Shown here one piece after another: positions 13,101 through 26,900 of a stretch of DNA of 64,000 nt. The stretch is from Heligmosomoides polygyrus polygyrus (taxonomy: Eukaryota > Nematoda > Chromadorea > Rhabditida > Heligmosomidae): the NCBI GenBank assembly GCA_947396885.1, contig OX377206.1, positions 50,761,631 to 50,825,630 of the forward strand, read 5' to 3'. Made by a program: the position numbers and the translations under genes. How positions within the stretch are numbered: position 1 is the first letter of the stretch; every line of letters starts with the position of its first letter. The notes below the pieces were generated by a model, which did no database searches, was not told the origin of the DNA, and saw only the letters and a list, made by a program, of their open reading frames with translations.

Positions 13101-16100
13101 CGGGACAATTCCTTGATTTTAGCTTGTTAATGGTGATTGTGTTTATCGATTTCTTCGGCAACACCACATAGTGTGATATGACTGTCGTCCTTAGGTACTT
13201 CCTCAAGAACGAACTTTGCAATTGACGTATCTTTGAACAACGTCAATGAGAATCGGACCATTAACCATTCAACAGCTCTCATTTTTCCGGGACAATTCCT
13301 TGATTTCAGCTTGTTAATGGTGATTGTGTTTATCGATTTCTTCGGCAACACCACATAGTGTGACATGACTGCCGTCTTTAGGAACTTCCCCAAGAACGAA
13401 CTTTGCAATTGACGTATCTTTGAACAACGTCAATGAGAATCTGATCATTAACCTGTCAAGAGCTCTCATTTTTTCGGGACAATTCTTTGATATCAGCTTG
13501 TTCCTCGTGATTGGGTTTATCGGTTTCTTCGGCCACATGACATAGTGTGACATGACTGTCGTCTTCAGGTACTTCCTCAAGAACGAACTTTGCAAATAAC
13601 GTATCTTTGAACAACGTCAATGAGAATCGGATCATTAACCAGTCAAGTGCTCTCATTTTTTCGGGACAATTGTTTGATTTCAGCTTGTTAATGGTGATTG
13701 TGTTTATCGATTTCATCGGTAACACGACATAGTGTGACATGACTGTCGTCTTCAGGTACTTCCTCAAGAACGAACTTTGCAAATAACGTATCTTTTAACA
13801 ACGTCAATGAGAATCGGATCATTAACCAGTCAAGAGCTCTCATTTTTTCGGGACAATTGTTTGATTTCAGCTTGTTAATGGTGATTGTGTTTATTGATTT
13901 CTTCGGCAACATCATATAGTGTGACATGACTGTCGTCTTTAGGAACTTCCTCAAGAACGATCTTCACAATCCACATATCTCACAACACCGTCAGACGTCA
14001 CACTGAGGCAGATCACTAGAAGGATCGAAACTACTATGTCTTCAGGTACTTCCTCAAGAACGAACTTTGCAATTGACGTATCTTTGAACAACGTCAATGA
14101 GGATCGGATCAATAACAGCCAAGCGCTTTCATTTTTCCGGGACAATTCATTGATTTCAGCTTGTTAATGGTAATTGTGTTTAACGATTTCTTCGGCAACA
14201 TCACATAGTGTGACATGACTGTCTCTTTAGGAATTTCCTCAAGAACGATCTTCACAATCCACATGTCTCACAACACCGCCAGACGTCACACTGAGACAGA
14301 TCACTAGAAGGATCGAAACTACTATTTTGACAGGATAGCTATTCCGCGTGAGCTTGTATGGTTCTTATGTCTATCAGTTTCTTCGGTCGCACAAGATAGT
14401 GTGACATGACTATCGTATTCAGGTACTTCCTCAAGAACGACCTCCGCAATCGACGTATCTGTGAACACCGACAATGAGAATCGGATCATTAACCAGTCAA
14501 GAGCTCTCACTTTTTGCGTGAAAATTCTTTGATTTCACCTTGTTAATGGTAATTGTCTTTATCGAATTCTTCGGCAACATCACATAGTGTGACATGACTG
14601 TCGTCTTTAAGAACTTCCTCAAGAACGACATCCGCAATCGACGTATCTGTGAACACCGTCAGTTGTCAATGAGAATCGGATCATTAACCAGTCAAGAGCT
14701 CTCACTTTTTGCGAGAAAATTCTTTGATTTCTGCTTCTTCATGGTGATTGGGTTTATCGGTTTCTTCGGCCACATGACATAGTGTGACATGACTGTCGTC
14801 TTCAGGTACTTCCTCAAAAACGAACTTTGCAATTGACGTATCTTTGAACACCGTCAGACGTCAATGAGAATCGGATCATTAGCCATCATTAGTACGGTTT
14901 TTATGTCTACCAGTTTCTTCGGCTTCACAAGATAGCGTGATATGACTGTCGTCTTCAGGTACTTCCTCAAGAACGAACTTTGCAATTGACGTATCTTTGA
15001 ACAACGTCAATGAGAATCGGATAATTAAACAATCAAGAGCTCTCATTTTTCCGGGACAATTCCTTGATTTTAGCTTGTTAATGGTGATTGTGTTTATCGA
15101 TTTCTTCGGCAACACCACATAGTGTGATATGACTGTCGTCCTTAGGTACTTCCTCAAGAACGAACTTTGCAATTGACGTATCTTTGAACAACGTCAATGA
15201 GAATCGGACCATTAACCAGTCAACAGCTCTCATTTTTCCGGGACAATTCCTTGATTTCAGCTTGTTAATGGTGATTGTGTTTATCGATTTCTTCGGCAAC
15301 ACCACATAGTGTGACATGACTGCCGTCTTTAGGAACTTCCCCAAGAACGAACTTTGCAATTGACGTATCTTTGAACAACGTCAATGAGAATCTGATCATT
15401 AACCTGTCAAGAGCTCTCATTTTTTCGGGACAATTCTTTGATATCAGCTTGTTCCTCGTGATTGGGTTTATCGGTTTCTTCGGCCACATGACATAGTGTG
15501 ACATGACTGTCGTCTTCAGGTACTTCCTCAAGAACGAACTTTGCAAATAACGTATCTTTGAACAACGTCAATGAGAATCGGATCATTAACCAGTCAAGTG
15601 CTCTCATTTTTTCGGGACAATTGTTTGATTTCAGCTTGTTAATGGTGATTGTGTTTATCGATTTCATCGGTAACACGACATAGTGTGACATGACTGTCGT
15701 CTTCAGGTACTTCCTCAAGAACGAACTTTGCAAATAACGTATCTTTTAACAACGTCAATGAGAATCGGATCATTAACCAGTCAAGAGCTCTCATTTTTTC
15801 GGGACAATTGTTTGATTTCAGCTTGTTCCTGGTGACTGGGTTTATCGGTTTCTTCGGCCACATGACATAGTGTGACATGACTGTCGTCTTCAGGTACTTC
15901 CTCAAGAACGAACTTTGCAAATAACGTATCTTTTAACAACGTCAATGAGAATCGGACCATTAACCAGTCAACAGCTCTCATTTTTCCGGGACAATTCCTT
16001 GATTTCAGCTTGTTCCTCGTGATTGGGTTTATCGGTTTCTTCGGCAACATGACATAGTGTGACATGACTGCCGTCTTCAGGAACTTCCCCAAGAACGAAC

Positions 16101-17068
16101 TTTGCAATTGACCTATCTTTGAACAACGTCAATGAGAATCGGATCATTAACCAGTCAAGAGCTCTCATTTTTTCGGGACAATTCTTTGATATCAGCTTGT
16201 TCCTCGTGATTGGGTTTATCGGTTTCTTCGGCAACATGACATAGTGTGACATGACTGCCATCTTCAGGAACTTCCTCAAGAACGAACTTTGCAATTGACG
16301 TATCTTTGAACAACGTCAATGAGAATCGGATAATTAAACAATCAAGAGCTCTCATTTTTCCGGGACAATTCCTTGATTTCAGCTTGTTAATGGTGATTGT
16401 GTTTATCGATTTCTTCGGCAACACCACATAGTGTGACATGACCGCCGTCTTTAGGAACTTCCCCAATAACGAACTTTGCAATTGACGTATCTTTGAAAAA
16501 CGTCAATGAGAATCGGATCATTAACCAGTCAAGAGCTCTCATTTTTCCGAGACAATTCATTGATTTCAGCTTGTTAATGGTGATTGTGTTTATCGATTTC
16601 TTCGGCCACATGACATAGTGTGACATGACTGTCGTCTTCAGGTACTTCCTCAAGAACGAACTTTGCAATTGACGTATCTTTGAACAACGTCAATGAGAAT
16701 CGGATATTAAACAATCAAGAGCTCTCATTTTTCCGGGACAATTCCTTGATTTTAGCTTGTTAATGGTGATTGTGTTTATCGATTTCATCGGTAACACGAC
16801 ATAGTGTGACATTACTGCCGTCTTTAGGAACTTCCCCAGGAACGAACTTTGCAATTGACGTATCTTTGAACAACGTCAATGAGAATCGGATCATTAACCA
16901 GTCAAGAGCTCTCATTTTTTCGGGACAATTCTTTGATATCAGCTTGTTCCTCGTGATTGGGTTTATCGGTTTCTTCGGCAACATGACATAGTGTGACATG
17001 ACTGCCGTCTTTAGGAACTTCCCCAAGAACGAACTTTGCAATTGACCTATCTTTGAACAACGTCAATG
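4150..17068. repeat. Superblock copy 1 (about 12.9 kb)
   Basis: This stretch corresponds in order to 18270-33886. The offset between the two is 14120 bp at first, then 14307, then 14868, then 16818-16819. Each step is a whole number of repeat units: +187, +561 and +1951 in the second copy, with a one-base loss. Copy 1 has a private substitution at 13267 (ACCATTCAACAG where its counterpart reads ACCAGTCAACAG). Limits are by eye, at the points where monomer types stop agreeing. Confidence 0.85.
9672..15640. repeat. Array A zone 2: 1951- and 2699-bp HOR copies
   Basis: Markers at 9672, 11623 and 14322 give spacings of 1951 and 2699 bp. The 1951-bp unit is the 2138-bp unit minus one 187-bp monomer. 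The 2699-bp unit is the 1951-bp unit plus four monomers (748 bp), seen as an extra round of monomers between about 13040 and 13790. This zone has its own base variants against zone 1, for example GAATTCTTCGG for GATTTCTTCGG, TCAGTTGTCAATG for TCAGATGTCAATG, and TTTTTGCGAGAAAA for TTTTTGCGTGAAAA. It is a separately homogenised HOR subfamily. The right edge, where the marker unit stops recurring, is approximate. Confidence 0.9.
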
Positions 17069-18270
17069 AGAATCTGATCATTAACCTGTCAAGAGCTCTC
17101 ATTTTTTCGGGACAATTCTTTGATATCAGCTTGTTCCTCGTGATTGGGTTTATCGGTTTCTTCGGCCACATGACATAGTGTGACATGACTGTCGTCTTCA
17201 GGTACTTCCTCAAGAACGAACTTTGCAATTGACGTATCTTTGAACAACGTCAATGAGAATCGGATAATTAAACAATCAAGAGCTCTCATTTTTCCGGGAC
17301 AATTCCTTGATTTTAGCTTGTTAATGGTGATTGTGTTTATCGGTTTCTTCGGTAACACGACATAGTGTGACATTACTGCCGTCTTTAGGAACTTCCCCAG
17401 GAACGAACTTTGCAATTGACGTATCTTTGAACAACGTCAATGAGAATCGGATCATTAACCAGTCAAGAGCTCTCATTTTTCCGAGACAATTCATTGATTT
17501 CAGCTTGTTAATGGTGATTGTGTTTATCGATTTCTTCGGCCACATGACATAGTGTGACATGACTGTCGTCTTCAGGTACTTCCTCAAGAACGAACTTTGC
17601 AATTGACGTATCTTTGAACAACGTCAATGAGAATCGGATATTAAACAATCAAGAGCTCTCATTTTTCCGGGACAATTCCTTGATTTTAGCTTGTTAATGG
17701 TGATTGTGTTTATCGATTTCATCGGTAACACGACATAGTGTGACATTACTGCCGTCTTTAGGAACTTCCCCAGGAACGAACTTTGCAATTGACGTATCTT
17801 TGAACAACGTCAATGAGAATCGGATCATTAACCAGTCAAGAGCTCTCATTTTTTCGGGACAATTCTTTGATATCAGCTTGTTCCTCGTGATTGGGTTTAT
17901 CGGTTTCTTCGGCAACATGACATAGTGTGACATGACTGCCGTCTTTAGGAACTTCCCCAAGAACGAACTTTGCAATTGACCTATCTTTGAACAACGTCAA
18001 TGAGAATCTGATCATTAACCTGTCAAGAGCTCTCATTTTTTCGGGACAATTCTTTGATATCAGCTTGTTCCTCGTGATTGGGTTTATCGGTTTCTTCGGC
18101 CACATGACATAGTGTGACATGACTGTCGTCTTCAGGTACTTCCTCAAGAACGAACTTTGCAATTGACGTATCTTTGAACAACGTCAATGAGAATCGGATA
18201 ATTAAACAATCAAGAGCTCTCATTTTTCCGGGACAATTCCTTGATTTTAGCTTGTTAATGGTGATTGTGT
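15640..18270. repeat. Array A zone 3: mostly plain 187-bp monomers
   Basis: Between the markers at 14322 and 18601 (4279 bp) the right-hand part is canonical monomers with no diverged marker sub-units. The interval equals 1850 + 13 x 187 - 2 bp. The two missing bases are visible as GGATATTAAAC in place of GGATAATTAAAC at 16701-16711 and 17635-17645. Monomers here are mosaics of the types seen in the HORs, for example CTCGTGATTGGG beside GGTGATTGTG forms. Confidence 0.88.
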
Positions 18271-18286
18271 TTATCGGTTTCTTCGG
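16498..18286. repeat. 934-bp tandem duplication inside zone 3
   Basis: About 16498-17352 and 17432-18286 match at an offset of 934 bp (five monomers minus one base). Both carry the same single-base loss (GGATATTAAAC at 16701 and 17635), the same CATTACTGCC for CATGACTGCC change, and the same GACCTATCTTTG variant. The match breaks on the left where 16495 has TTTGAAAAACG and the other copy has TTTGAACAACG. It breaks on the right where one reads CGGTAACACG and the other CGGCCACATG. A single-step unequal exchange of five monomers explains it. Confidence 0.85.
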
Positions 18287-21200
18287 CCACATGACATAGT
18301 GTGACATGACTGTCGTCTTCAGGTACTTCCTCAAGAACGAACTTTGCAAATAACGTATCTTTTAACAACGTCAATGAGAATCGGATCATTAACCAGTCAA
18401 GAGCTCTCATTTTTTCGGGACAATTGTTTGATTTCAGCTTGTTAATGGTGATTGTGTTTATTGATTTCTTCGGCAACATCATATAGTGTGACATGACTGT
18501 CGTCTTTAGGAACTTCCTCAAGAACGATCTTCACAATCCACATATCTCACAACACCGTCAGACGTCACACTGAGACAGATCACTAGAAGGATCGAAACTA
18601 CTATTTTGACAGGATAGCTATTCCGCGTGAGCTTGTATGGTTTTTATGTCTATCAGTTTCTTCGGTCACACAAGATAGTGTGACATGAATATCGTATTCA
18701 GGTACTTCCTCAAGAACGACCTCCGCAATCGACGTATCTGTGAACACCGACAATGAGAATCGGATCATTAACCAGTCAAGAGCTCTCACTTTTTGCGTGA
18801 AAATTCTTTGATTTCACCTTGTTAATGGTAATTGTCTTTATCGATTTCTTCGGCAACATCACATAGTGTGACATGACTGTCGTCTTTAAGAACTTCCTCA
18901 AGAACGACATCCGCAATCGACGTATCTGTGAACACCGTCAGATGTCAATGAGAATCGGATCATTAACCAGTCAAGAGCTCTCACTTTTTGCGTGAAAATT
19001 CTTTGATTTCTGCTTCTTCATGGTGATTGGGTTTATCGGTTTCTTCGGCCACATGACATAGCGTGACATGACTGTCGTCTTCAGGTACTTCCTCAAGAAC
19101 GAACTTTGCAATTGACGTATCTTGGAACACCGTCAGACGTCAATGAGAATCGGATCATTAGCCATCATTAGTATGGTTTTTATGTCTATCAGTTTCTTCG
19201 GCTTCACAAGATAGTGTGATATGACTGTCGTCTTCAGGTACTTCCTCAAGAACGAACTTTGCAATTGACGTATCTTTGAACAACGTCAATGAGAATCGGG
19301 TAATTAAACAATCAAGAGCTCTCATTTTTCCGGGACAATTCCTTGATTTTAGCTTGTTAATGGTGATTGTGTTTATCGATTTCATCGGTAACACCACATA
19401 GTGTGACATGACTGCCGTCTTTAGGAACTTCCCCAAGAACGAACTTTGCAATTGACGTATCTTTGAACAACATCAATGAGAATCGGATCATTAACCAGTC
19501 AACAGCTCTCATTTTTCCGGGACAATTCCTTGATTTTAGCTTGTTAATGGTGATTGTGTTTATCGATTTCTTCGGCAACACCACATAGTGTGACATGACT
19601 GCCGTCTTTAGGAACTTTCCCAAGAACGAACTTTGCAATTGACGTATCTTTGAACAACGTCAATGAGAATCGGATCATTAACCAGTCAAGAGCTCTCATT
19701 TTTTCGGGACAATTCTTTGATATCAGCTTGTTCCTGGTGACTGGGTTTATCGGTTTCTTCGTCCACATGACATAGTGTGACATGACTGTCGTCTTCAGGT
19801 ACTTCCTCAAGAACGAACTTTGCAAATAACGTATCTTTGAACAACGTCAATGAGAATCGGATCATTAACCAGTCAAGAGCTCTCACTTTTTGCGTGAAAA
19901 TTCTTTGATTTCACTTGTTAATGGTAATTGTCTTTATCGATTTCTTCGGCAACATCACATAGTGTGACATGACTGCCGTCTTTAGGAACTTCCCCAAGAA
20001 CGAACTTTGCAATTGACGTATCTTTGAACAACGTCAATGAGAATCGGATCATTAACCAGTCAAGAGCTCTCATTTTTTCGGGACAATTCTTTGATGTCAG
20101 CTTGTTCCTGGTGACTGGGTTTATCGGTTTCTTCGGCCACATGACATAGTGTGACATGACTGTCGTCTTCAGGTACTTCCTCAAGAACGAACTTTGCAAA
20201 TAACGTATCTTTTAACAACGTCAATGAGAATCGGATCATTAACCAGTCAAGAGCTCTCATTTTTTCGGGACAATTGTTTGATTTCAGCTTGTTAATGGTG
20301 ATTGTGTTTATTGATTTCTTCGGCAACATCATATAGTGTGACATGACTGTCGTCTTTAGGAACTTCCTCAAGAACGATCTTCACAATCCACATATCTCAC
20401 AACACCGTCAGACGTCACACTGAGGCAGATCACTAGAAGGATCGAAACTACTATGTCTTCAGGTACTTCCTCAAGAACGAACTTTGCAATTGACGTATCT
20501 TTGAACAACGTCAATGAGGATCGGATCAATAACAGCCAAGCGCTTTCATTTTTCCGGGACAATTCATTGATTTCAGCTTGTTAATGGTAATTGTGTTTAA
20601 CGATTTCTTCGGCAACATCACATAGTGTGACATGACTGTCTCTTTAGGAATTTCCTCAAGAACGATCTTCACAATCCACATGTCTCACAACACCGCCAGA
20701 CGTCACACTGAGACAGATCACTAGAAGGATCGAAACTACTATTTTGACAGGATAGCTATTCCGCGTGAGCTTGTATGGTTTTTATGTCTATCAGTTTCTT
20801 CGGTCACACAAGATAGTGTGACATGAATATCGTATTCAGGTACTTCCTCAAGAACGACCTCCGCAATCGACGTATCTGTGAACACCGACAATGAGAATCG
20901 GATCATTAACCAGTCAAGAGCTCTCACTTTTTGCGTGAAAATTCTTTGATTTCACCTTGTTAATGGTAATTGTCTTTATCGATTTCTTCGGCAACATCAC
21001 ATAGTGTGACATGACTGTCGTCTTTAAGAACTTCCTCAAGAACGACATCCGCAATCGACGTATCTGTGAACACCGTCAGATGTCAATGAGAATCGGATCA
21101 TTAACCAGTCAAGAGCTCTCACTTTTTGCGTGAAAATTCTTTGATTTCTGCTTCTTCATGGTGATTGGGTTTATCGGTTTCTTCGGCCACATGACATAGC

Positions 21201-23978
21201 GTGACATGACTGTCGTCTTCAGGTACTTCCTCAAGAACGAACTTTGCAATTGACGTATCTTGGAACACCGTCAGACGTCAATGAGAATCGGATCATTAGC
21301 CATCATTAGTATGGTTTTTATGTCTATCAGTTTCTTCGGCTTCACAAGATAGTGTGATATGACTGTCGTCTTCAGGTACTTCCTCAAGAACGAACTTTGC
21401 AATTGACGTATCTTTGAACAACGTCAATGAGAATCGGGTAATTAAACAATCAAGAGCTCTCATTTTTCCGGGACAATTCCTTGATTTTAGCTTGTTAATG
21501 GTGATTGTGTTTATCGATTTCATCGGTAACACCACATAGTGTGACATGACTGCCGTCTTTAGGAACTTCCCCAAGAACGAAATTTGCAAATAACGTATCT
21601 TTTAACAACGTCAATGAGAATCGGATCATTAACCAGTCAAGAGCTCTCATTTTTTCGGGACAATTGTTTGATTTCAGCTTGTTAATGGTGATTGTGTTTA
21701 TTGATTTCTTCGGCAACATCATATAGTGTGACATGACTGTCGTCTTTAGGAACTTCCTCAAGAACGATCTTCACAATCCACATATCTCACAACACCGTCA
21801 GACGTCACACTGAGACAGATCACTAGAAGGATCGAAACTACTATTTTGACAGGATAGCTATTCCGCGTGAGCTTGTATGGTTTTTATGTCTATCAGTTTC
21901 TTCGGTCACACAAGATAGTGTGACATGAATATCGTATTCAGGTACTTCCTCAAGAACGACCTCCGCAATCGACGTATCTGTGAACACCGACAATGAGAAT
22001 CGGATCATTAACCAGTCAAGAGCTCTCACTTTTTGCGTGAAAATTCTTTGATTTCACCTTGTTAATGGTAATTGTCTTTATCGATTTCTTCGGCAACATC
22101 ACATAGTGTGACATGACTGTCGTCTTTAAGAACTTCCTCAAGAACGACATCCGCAATCGACGTATCTGTGAACACCGTCAGATGTCAATGAGAATCGGAT
22201 CATTAACCAGTCAAGAGCTCTCACTTTTTGCGTGAAAATTCTTTGATTTCTGCTTCTTCATGGTGATTGGGTTTATCGGTTTCTTCGGCCACATGACATA
22301 GCGTGACATGACTGTCGTCTTCAGGTACTTCCTCAAGAACGAACTTTGCAATTGACGTATCTTGGAACACCGTCAGACGTCAATGAGAATCGGATCATTA
22401 GCCATCATTAGTATGGTTTTTATGTCTATCAGTTTCTTCGGCTTCACAAGATAGTGTGATATGACTGTCGTCTTCAGGTACTTCCTCAAGAACGAACTTT
22501 GCAATTGACGTATCTTTGAACAACGTCAATGAGAATCGGGTAATTAAACAATCAAGAGCTCTCATTTTTCCGGGACAATTCCTTGATTTTAGCTTGTTAA
22601 TGGTGATTGTGTTTATCGATTTCATCGGTAACACCACATAGTGTGACATGACTGCCGTCTTTAGGAACTTCCCCAAGAACGAACTTTGCAATTGACGTAT
22701 CTTTGAACAACATCAATGAGAATCGGATCATTAACCAGTCAACAGCTCTCATTTTTCCGGGACAATTCCTTGATTTTAGCTTGTTAATGGTGATTGTGTT
22801 TATCGATTTCTTCGGCAACACCACATAGTGTGACATGACTGCCGTCTTTAGGAACTTTCCCAAGAACGAACTTTGCAATTGACGTATCTTTGAACAACGT
22901 CAATGAGAATCGGATCATTAACCAGTCAAGAGCTGTCATTTTTTCGGGACAATTCTTTGATATCAGCTTGTTCCTGGTGACTGGGTTTATCGGTTTCTTC
23001 GGCCACATGACATAGTGTGACATGACTGTCGTCTTCAGGTACTTCCTCAAGAACGAACTTTGCAAATAACGTATCTTTGAACAACGTCAATGAGAATTGG
23101 ATCATTAACCAGTCAAGAGCTCTCACTTTTTGCGTGAAAATTCTTTGATTTCACTTGTTAATGGTAATTGTCTTTATCGATTTCTTCGGCAACATCACAT
23201 AGTGTGACATGACTGCCGTCTTTAGGAACTTCCCCAAGAACGAACTTTGCAATTGACGTATCTTTGAACAACGTCAATGAGAATCGGATCATTAACCAGT
23301 CAAGAGCTCTCATTTTTTCGGGACAATTCTTTGATGTCAGCTTGTTCCTGGTGACTGGGTTTATCGGTTTCTTCGGCCACATGACATAGTGTGACATGAC
23401 TGTCGTCTTCAGGTACTTCCTCAAGAACGAACTTTGCAAATAACGTATCTTTTAACAACGTCAATGAGAATCGGATCATTAACCAGTCAAGAGCTCTCAT
23501 TTTTTCGGGACAATTGTTTGATTTCAGCTTGTTAATGGTGATTGTGTTTATTGATTTCTTCGGCAACATCATATAGTGTGACATGACTGTCGTCTTTAGG
23601 AACTTCCTCAAGAACGATCTTCACAATCCACATATCTCACAACACCGTCAGACGTCACACTGAGGCAGATCACTAGAAGGATCGAAACTACTATGTCTTC
23701 AGGTACTTCCTCAAGAACGAACTTTGCAATTGACGTATCTTTGAACAACGTCAATGAGGATCGGATCAATAACAGCCAAGCGCTTTCATTTTTCCGGGAC
23801 AATTCATTGATTTCAGCTTGTTAATGGTAATTGTGTTTAACGATTTCTTCGGCAACATCACATAGTGTGACATGACTGTCTCTTTAGGAATTTCCTCAAG
23901 AACGATCTTCACAATCCACATGTCTCACAACACCGCCAGACGTCACACTGAGACAGATCACTAGAAGGATCGAAACTA
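18270..23978. repeat. Array A zone 4: 2138-bp HORs, copy of part of zone 1
   Basis: Markers at 18601, 20739, 21841 and then 23979 give 2138, 1102 and 2138 bp. Each lies 14120 bp after its counterpart in zone 1 (4481, 6619, 7721), until an extra 187-bp monomer near 22.9 kb raises the offset to 14307. Private variants are shared with zone 1: GAAATTTGCAAATAACG (7458 and 21578) and GAGAATTGGATC (8785 and 23092). These show common descent of the whole block rather than independent homogenisation. Confidence 0.92.
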
Positions 23979-26900
23979 CTATTTTGACAGGATAGCTATT
24001 CCGCGTGAGCTTGTATGGTTCTTATGTCTATCAGTTTCTTCGGTCGCACAAGATAGTGTGACATGACTATCGTATTCAGGTACTTCCTCAAGAACGACCT
24101 CCGCAATCGACGTATCTGTGAACACCGACAATGAGAATCGGATCATTAACCAGTCAAGAGCTCTCACTTTTTGCGTGAAAATTCTTTGATTTCACCTTGT
24201 TAATGGTAATTGTCTTTATCGAATTCTTCGGCAACATCACATAGTGTGACATGACTGTCGTCTTTAAGAACTTCCTCAAGAACGACATCCGCAATCGACG
24301 TATCTGTGAACACCGTCAGTTGTCAATGAGAATCGGATCATTAACCAGTCAAGAGCTCTCACTTTTTGCGAGAAAATTCTTTGATTTCTGCTTCTTCATG
24401 GTGATTGGGTTTATCGGTTTCTTCGGCCACATGACATAGTGTGACATGACTGTCGTCTTCAGGTACTTCCTCAAAAACGAACTTTGCAATTGACGTATCT
24501 TTGAACACCGTCAGACGTCAATGAGAATCGGATCATTAGCCATCATTAGTACGGTTTTTATGTCTACCAGTTTCTTCGGCTTCACAAGATAGCGTGATAT
24601 GACTGTCGTCTTCAGGTACTTCCTCAAGAACGAACTTTGCAATTGACGTATCTTTGAACAACGTCAATGAGAATCGGATAATTAAACAATCAAGAGCTCT
24701 CATTTTTCCGGGACAATTCCTTGATTTTAGCTTGTTAATGGTGATTGTGTTTATCGATTTCTTCGGCAACACCACATAGTGTGATATGACTGTCGTCCTT
24801 AGGTACTTCCTCAAGAACGAACTTTGCAATTGACGTATCTTTGAACAACGTCAATGAGAATCGGACCATTAACCAGTCAACAGCTCTCATTTTTCCGGGA
24901 CAATTCCTTGATTTCAGCTTGTTAATGGTGATTGTGTTTATCGATTTCTTCGGCAACACCACATAGTGTGACATGACTGCCGTCTTTAGGAACTTCCCCA
25001 AGAACGAACTTTGCAATTGACGTATCTTTGAACAACGTCAATGAGAATCTGATCATTAACCTGTCAAGAGCTCTCATTTTTTCGGGACAATTCTTTGATA
25101 TCAGCTTGTTCCTCGTGATTGGGTTTATCGGTTTCTTCGGCCACATGACATAGTGTGACATGACTGTCGTCTTCAGGTACTTCCTCAAGAACGAACTTTG
25201 CAAATAACGTATCTTTGAACAACGTCAATGAGAATCGGATCATTAACCAGTCAACAGCTCTCATTTTTCCGGGACAATTCCTTGATTTTAGCTTGTTAAT
25301 GGTGATTGTGTTTATCGATTTCTTCGGCAACACCACATAGTGTGATATGACTGTCGTCCTTAGGTACTTCCTCAAGAACGAACTTTGCAATTGACGTATC
25401 TTTGAACAACGTCAATGAGAATCGGACCATTAACCAGTCAACAGCTCTCATTTTTCCGGGACAATTCCTTGATTTCAGCTTGTTAATGGTGATTGTGTTT
25501 ATCGATTTCTTCGGCAACACCACATAGTGTGACATGACTGCCGTCTTTAGGAACTTCCCCAAGAACGAACTTTGCAATTGACGTATCTTTGAACAACGTC
25601 AATGAGAATCTGATCATTAACCTGTCAAGAGCTCTCATTTTTTCGGGACAATTCTTTGATATCAGCTTGTTCCTCGTGATTGGGTTTATCGGTTTCTTCG
25701 GCCACATGACATAGTGTGACATGACTGTCGTCTTCAGGTACTTCCTCAAGAACGAACTTTGCAAATAACGTATCTTTGAACAACGTCAATGAGAATCGGA
25801 TCATTAACCAGTCAAGTGCTCTCATTTTTTCGGGACAATTGTTTGATTTCAGCTTGTTAATGGTGATTGTGTTTATCGATTTCATCGGTAACACGACATA
25901 GTGTGACATGACTGTCGTCTTCAGGTACTTCCTCAAGAACGAACTTTGCAAATAACGTATCTTTTAACAACGTCAATGAGAATCGGATCATTAACCAGTC
26001 AAGAGCTCTCATTTTTTCGGGACAATTGTTTGATTTCAGCTTGTTAATGGTGATTGTGTTTATTGATTTCTTCGGCAACATCATATAGTGTGACATGACT
26101 GTCGTCTTTAGGAACTTCCTCAAGAACGATCTTCACAATCCACATATCTCACAACACCGTCAGACGTCACACTGAGGCAGATCACTAGAAGGATCGAAAC
26201 TACTATGTCTTCAGGTACTTCCTCAAGAACGAACTTTGCAATTGACGTATCTTTGAACAACGTCAATGAGGATCGGATCAATAACAGCCAAGCGCTTTCA
26301 TTTTTCCGGGACAATTCATTGATTTCAGCTTGTTAATGGTAATTGTGTTTAACGATTTCTTCGGCAACATCACATAGTGTGACATGACTGTCTCTTTAGG
26401 AATTTCCTCAAGAACGATCTTCACAATCCACATGTCTCACAACACCGCCAGACGTCACACTGAGACAGATCACTAGAAGGATCGAAACTACTATTTTGAC
26501 AGGATAGCTATTCCGCGTGAGCTTGTATGGTTCTTATGTCTATCAGTTTCTTCGGTCGCACAAGATAGTGTGACATGACTATCGTATTCAGGTACTTCCT
26601 CAAGAACGACCTCCGCAATCGACGTATCTGTGAACACCGACAATGAGAATCGGATCATTAACCAGTCAAGAGCTCTCACTTTTTGCGTGAAAATTCTTTG
26701 ATTTCACCTTGTTAATGGTAATTGTCTTTATCGAATTCTTCGGCAACATCACATAGTGTGACATGACTGTCGTCTTTAAGAACTTCCTCAAGAACGACAT
26801 CCGCAATCGACGTATCTGTGAACACCGTCAGTTGTCAATGAGAATCGGATCATTAACCAGTCAAGAGCTCTCACTTTTTGCGAGAAAATTCTTTGATTTC

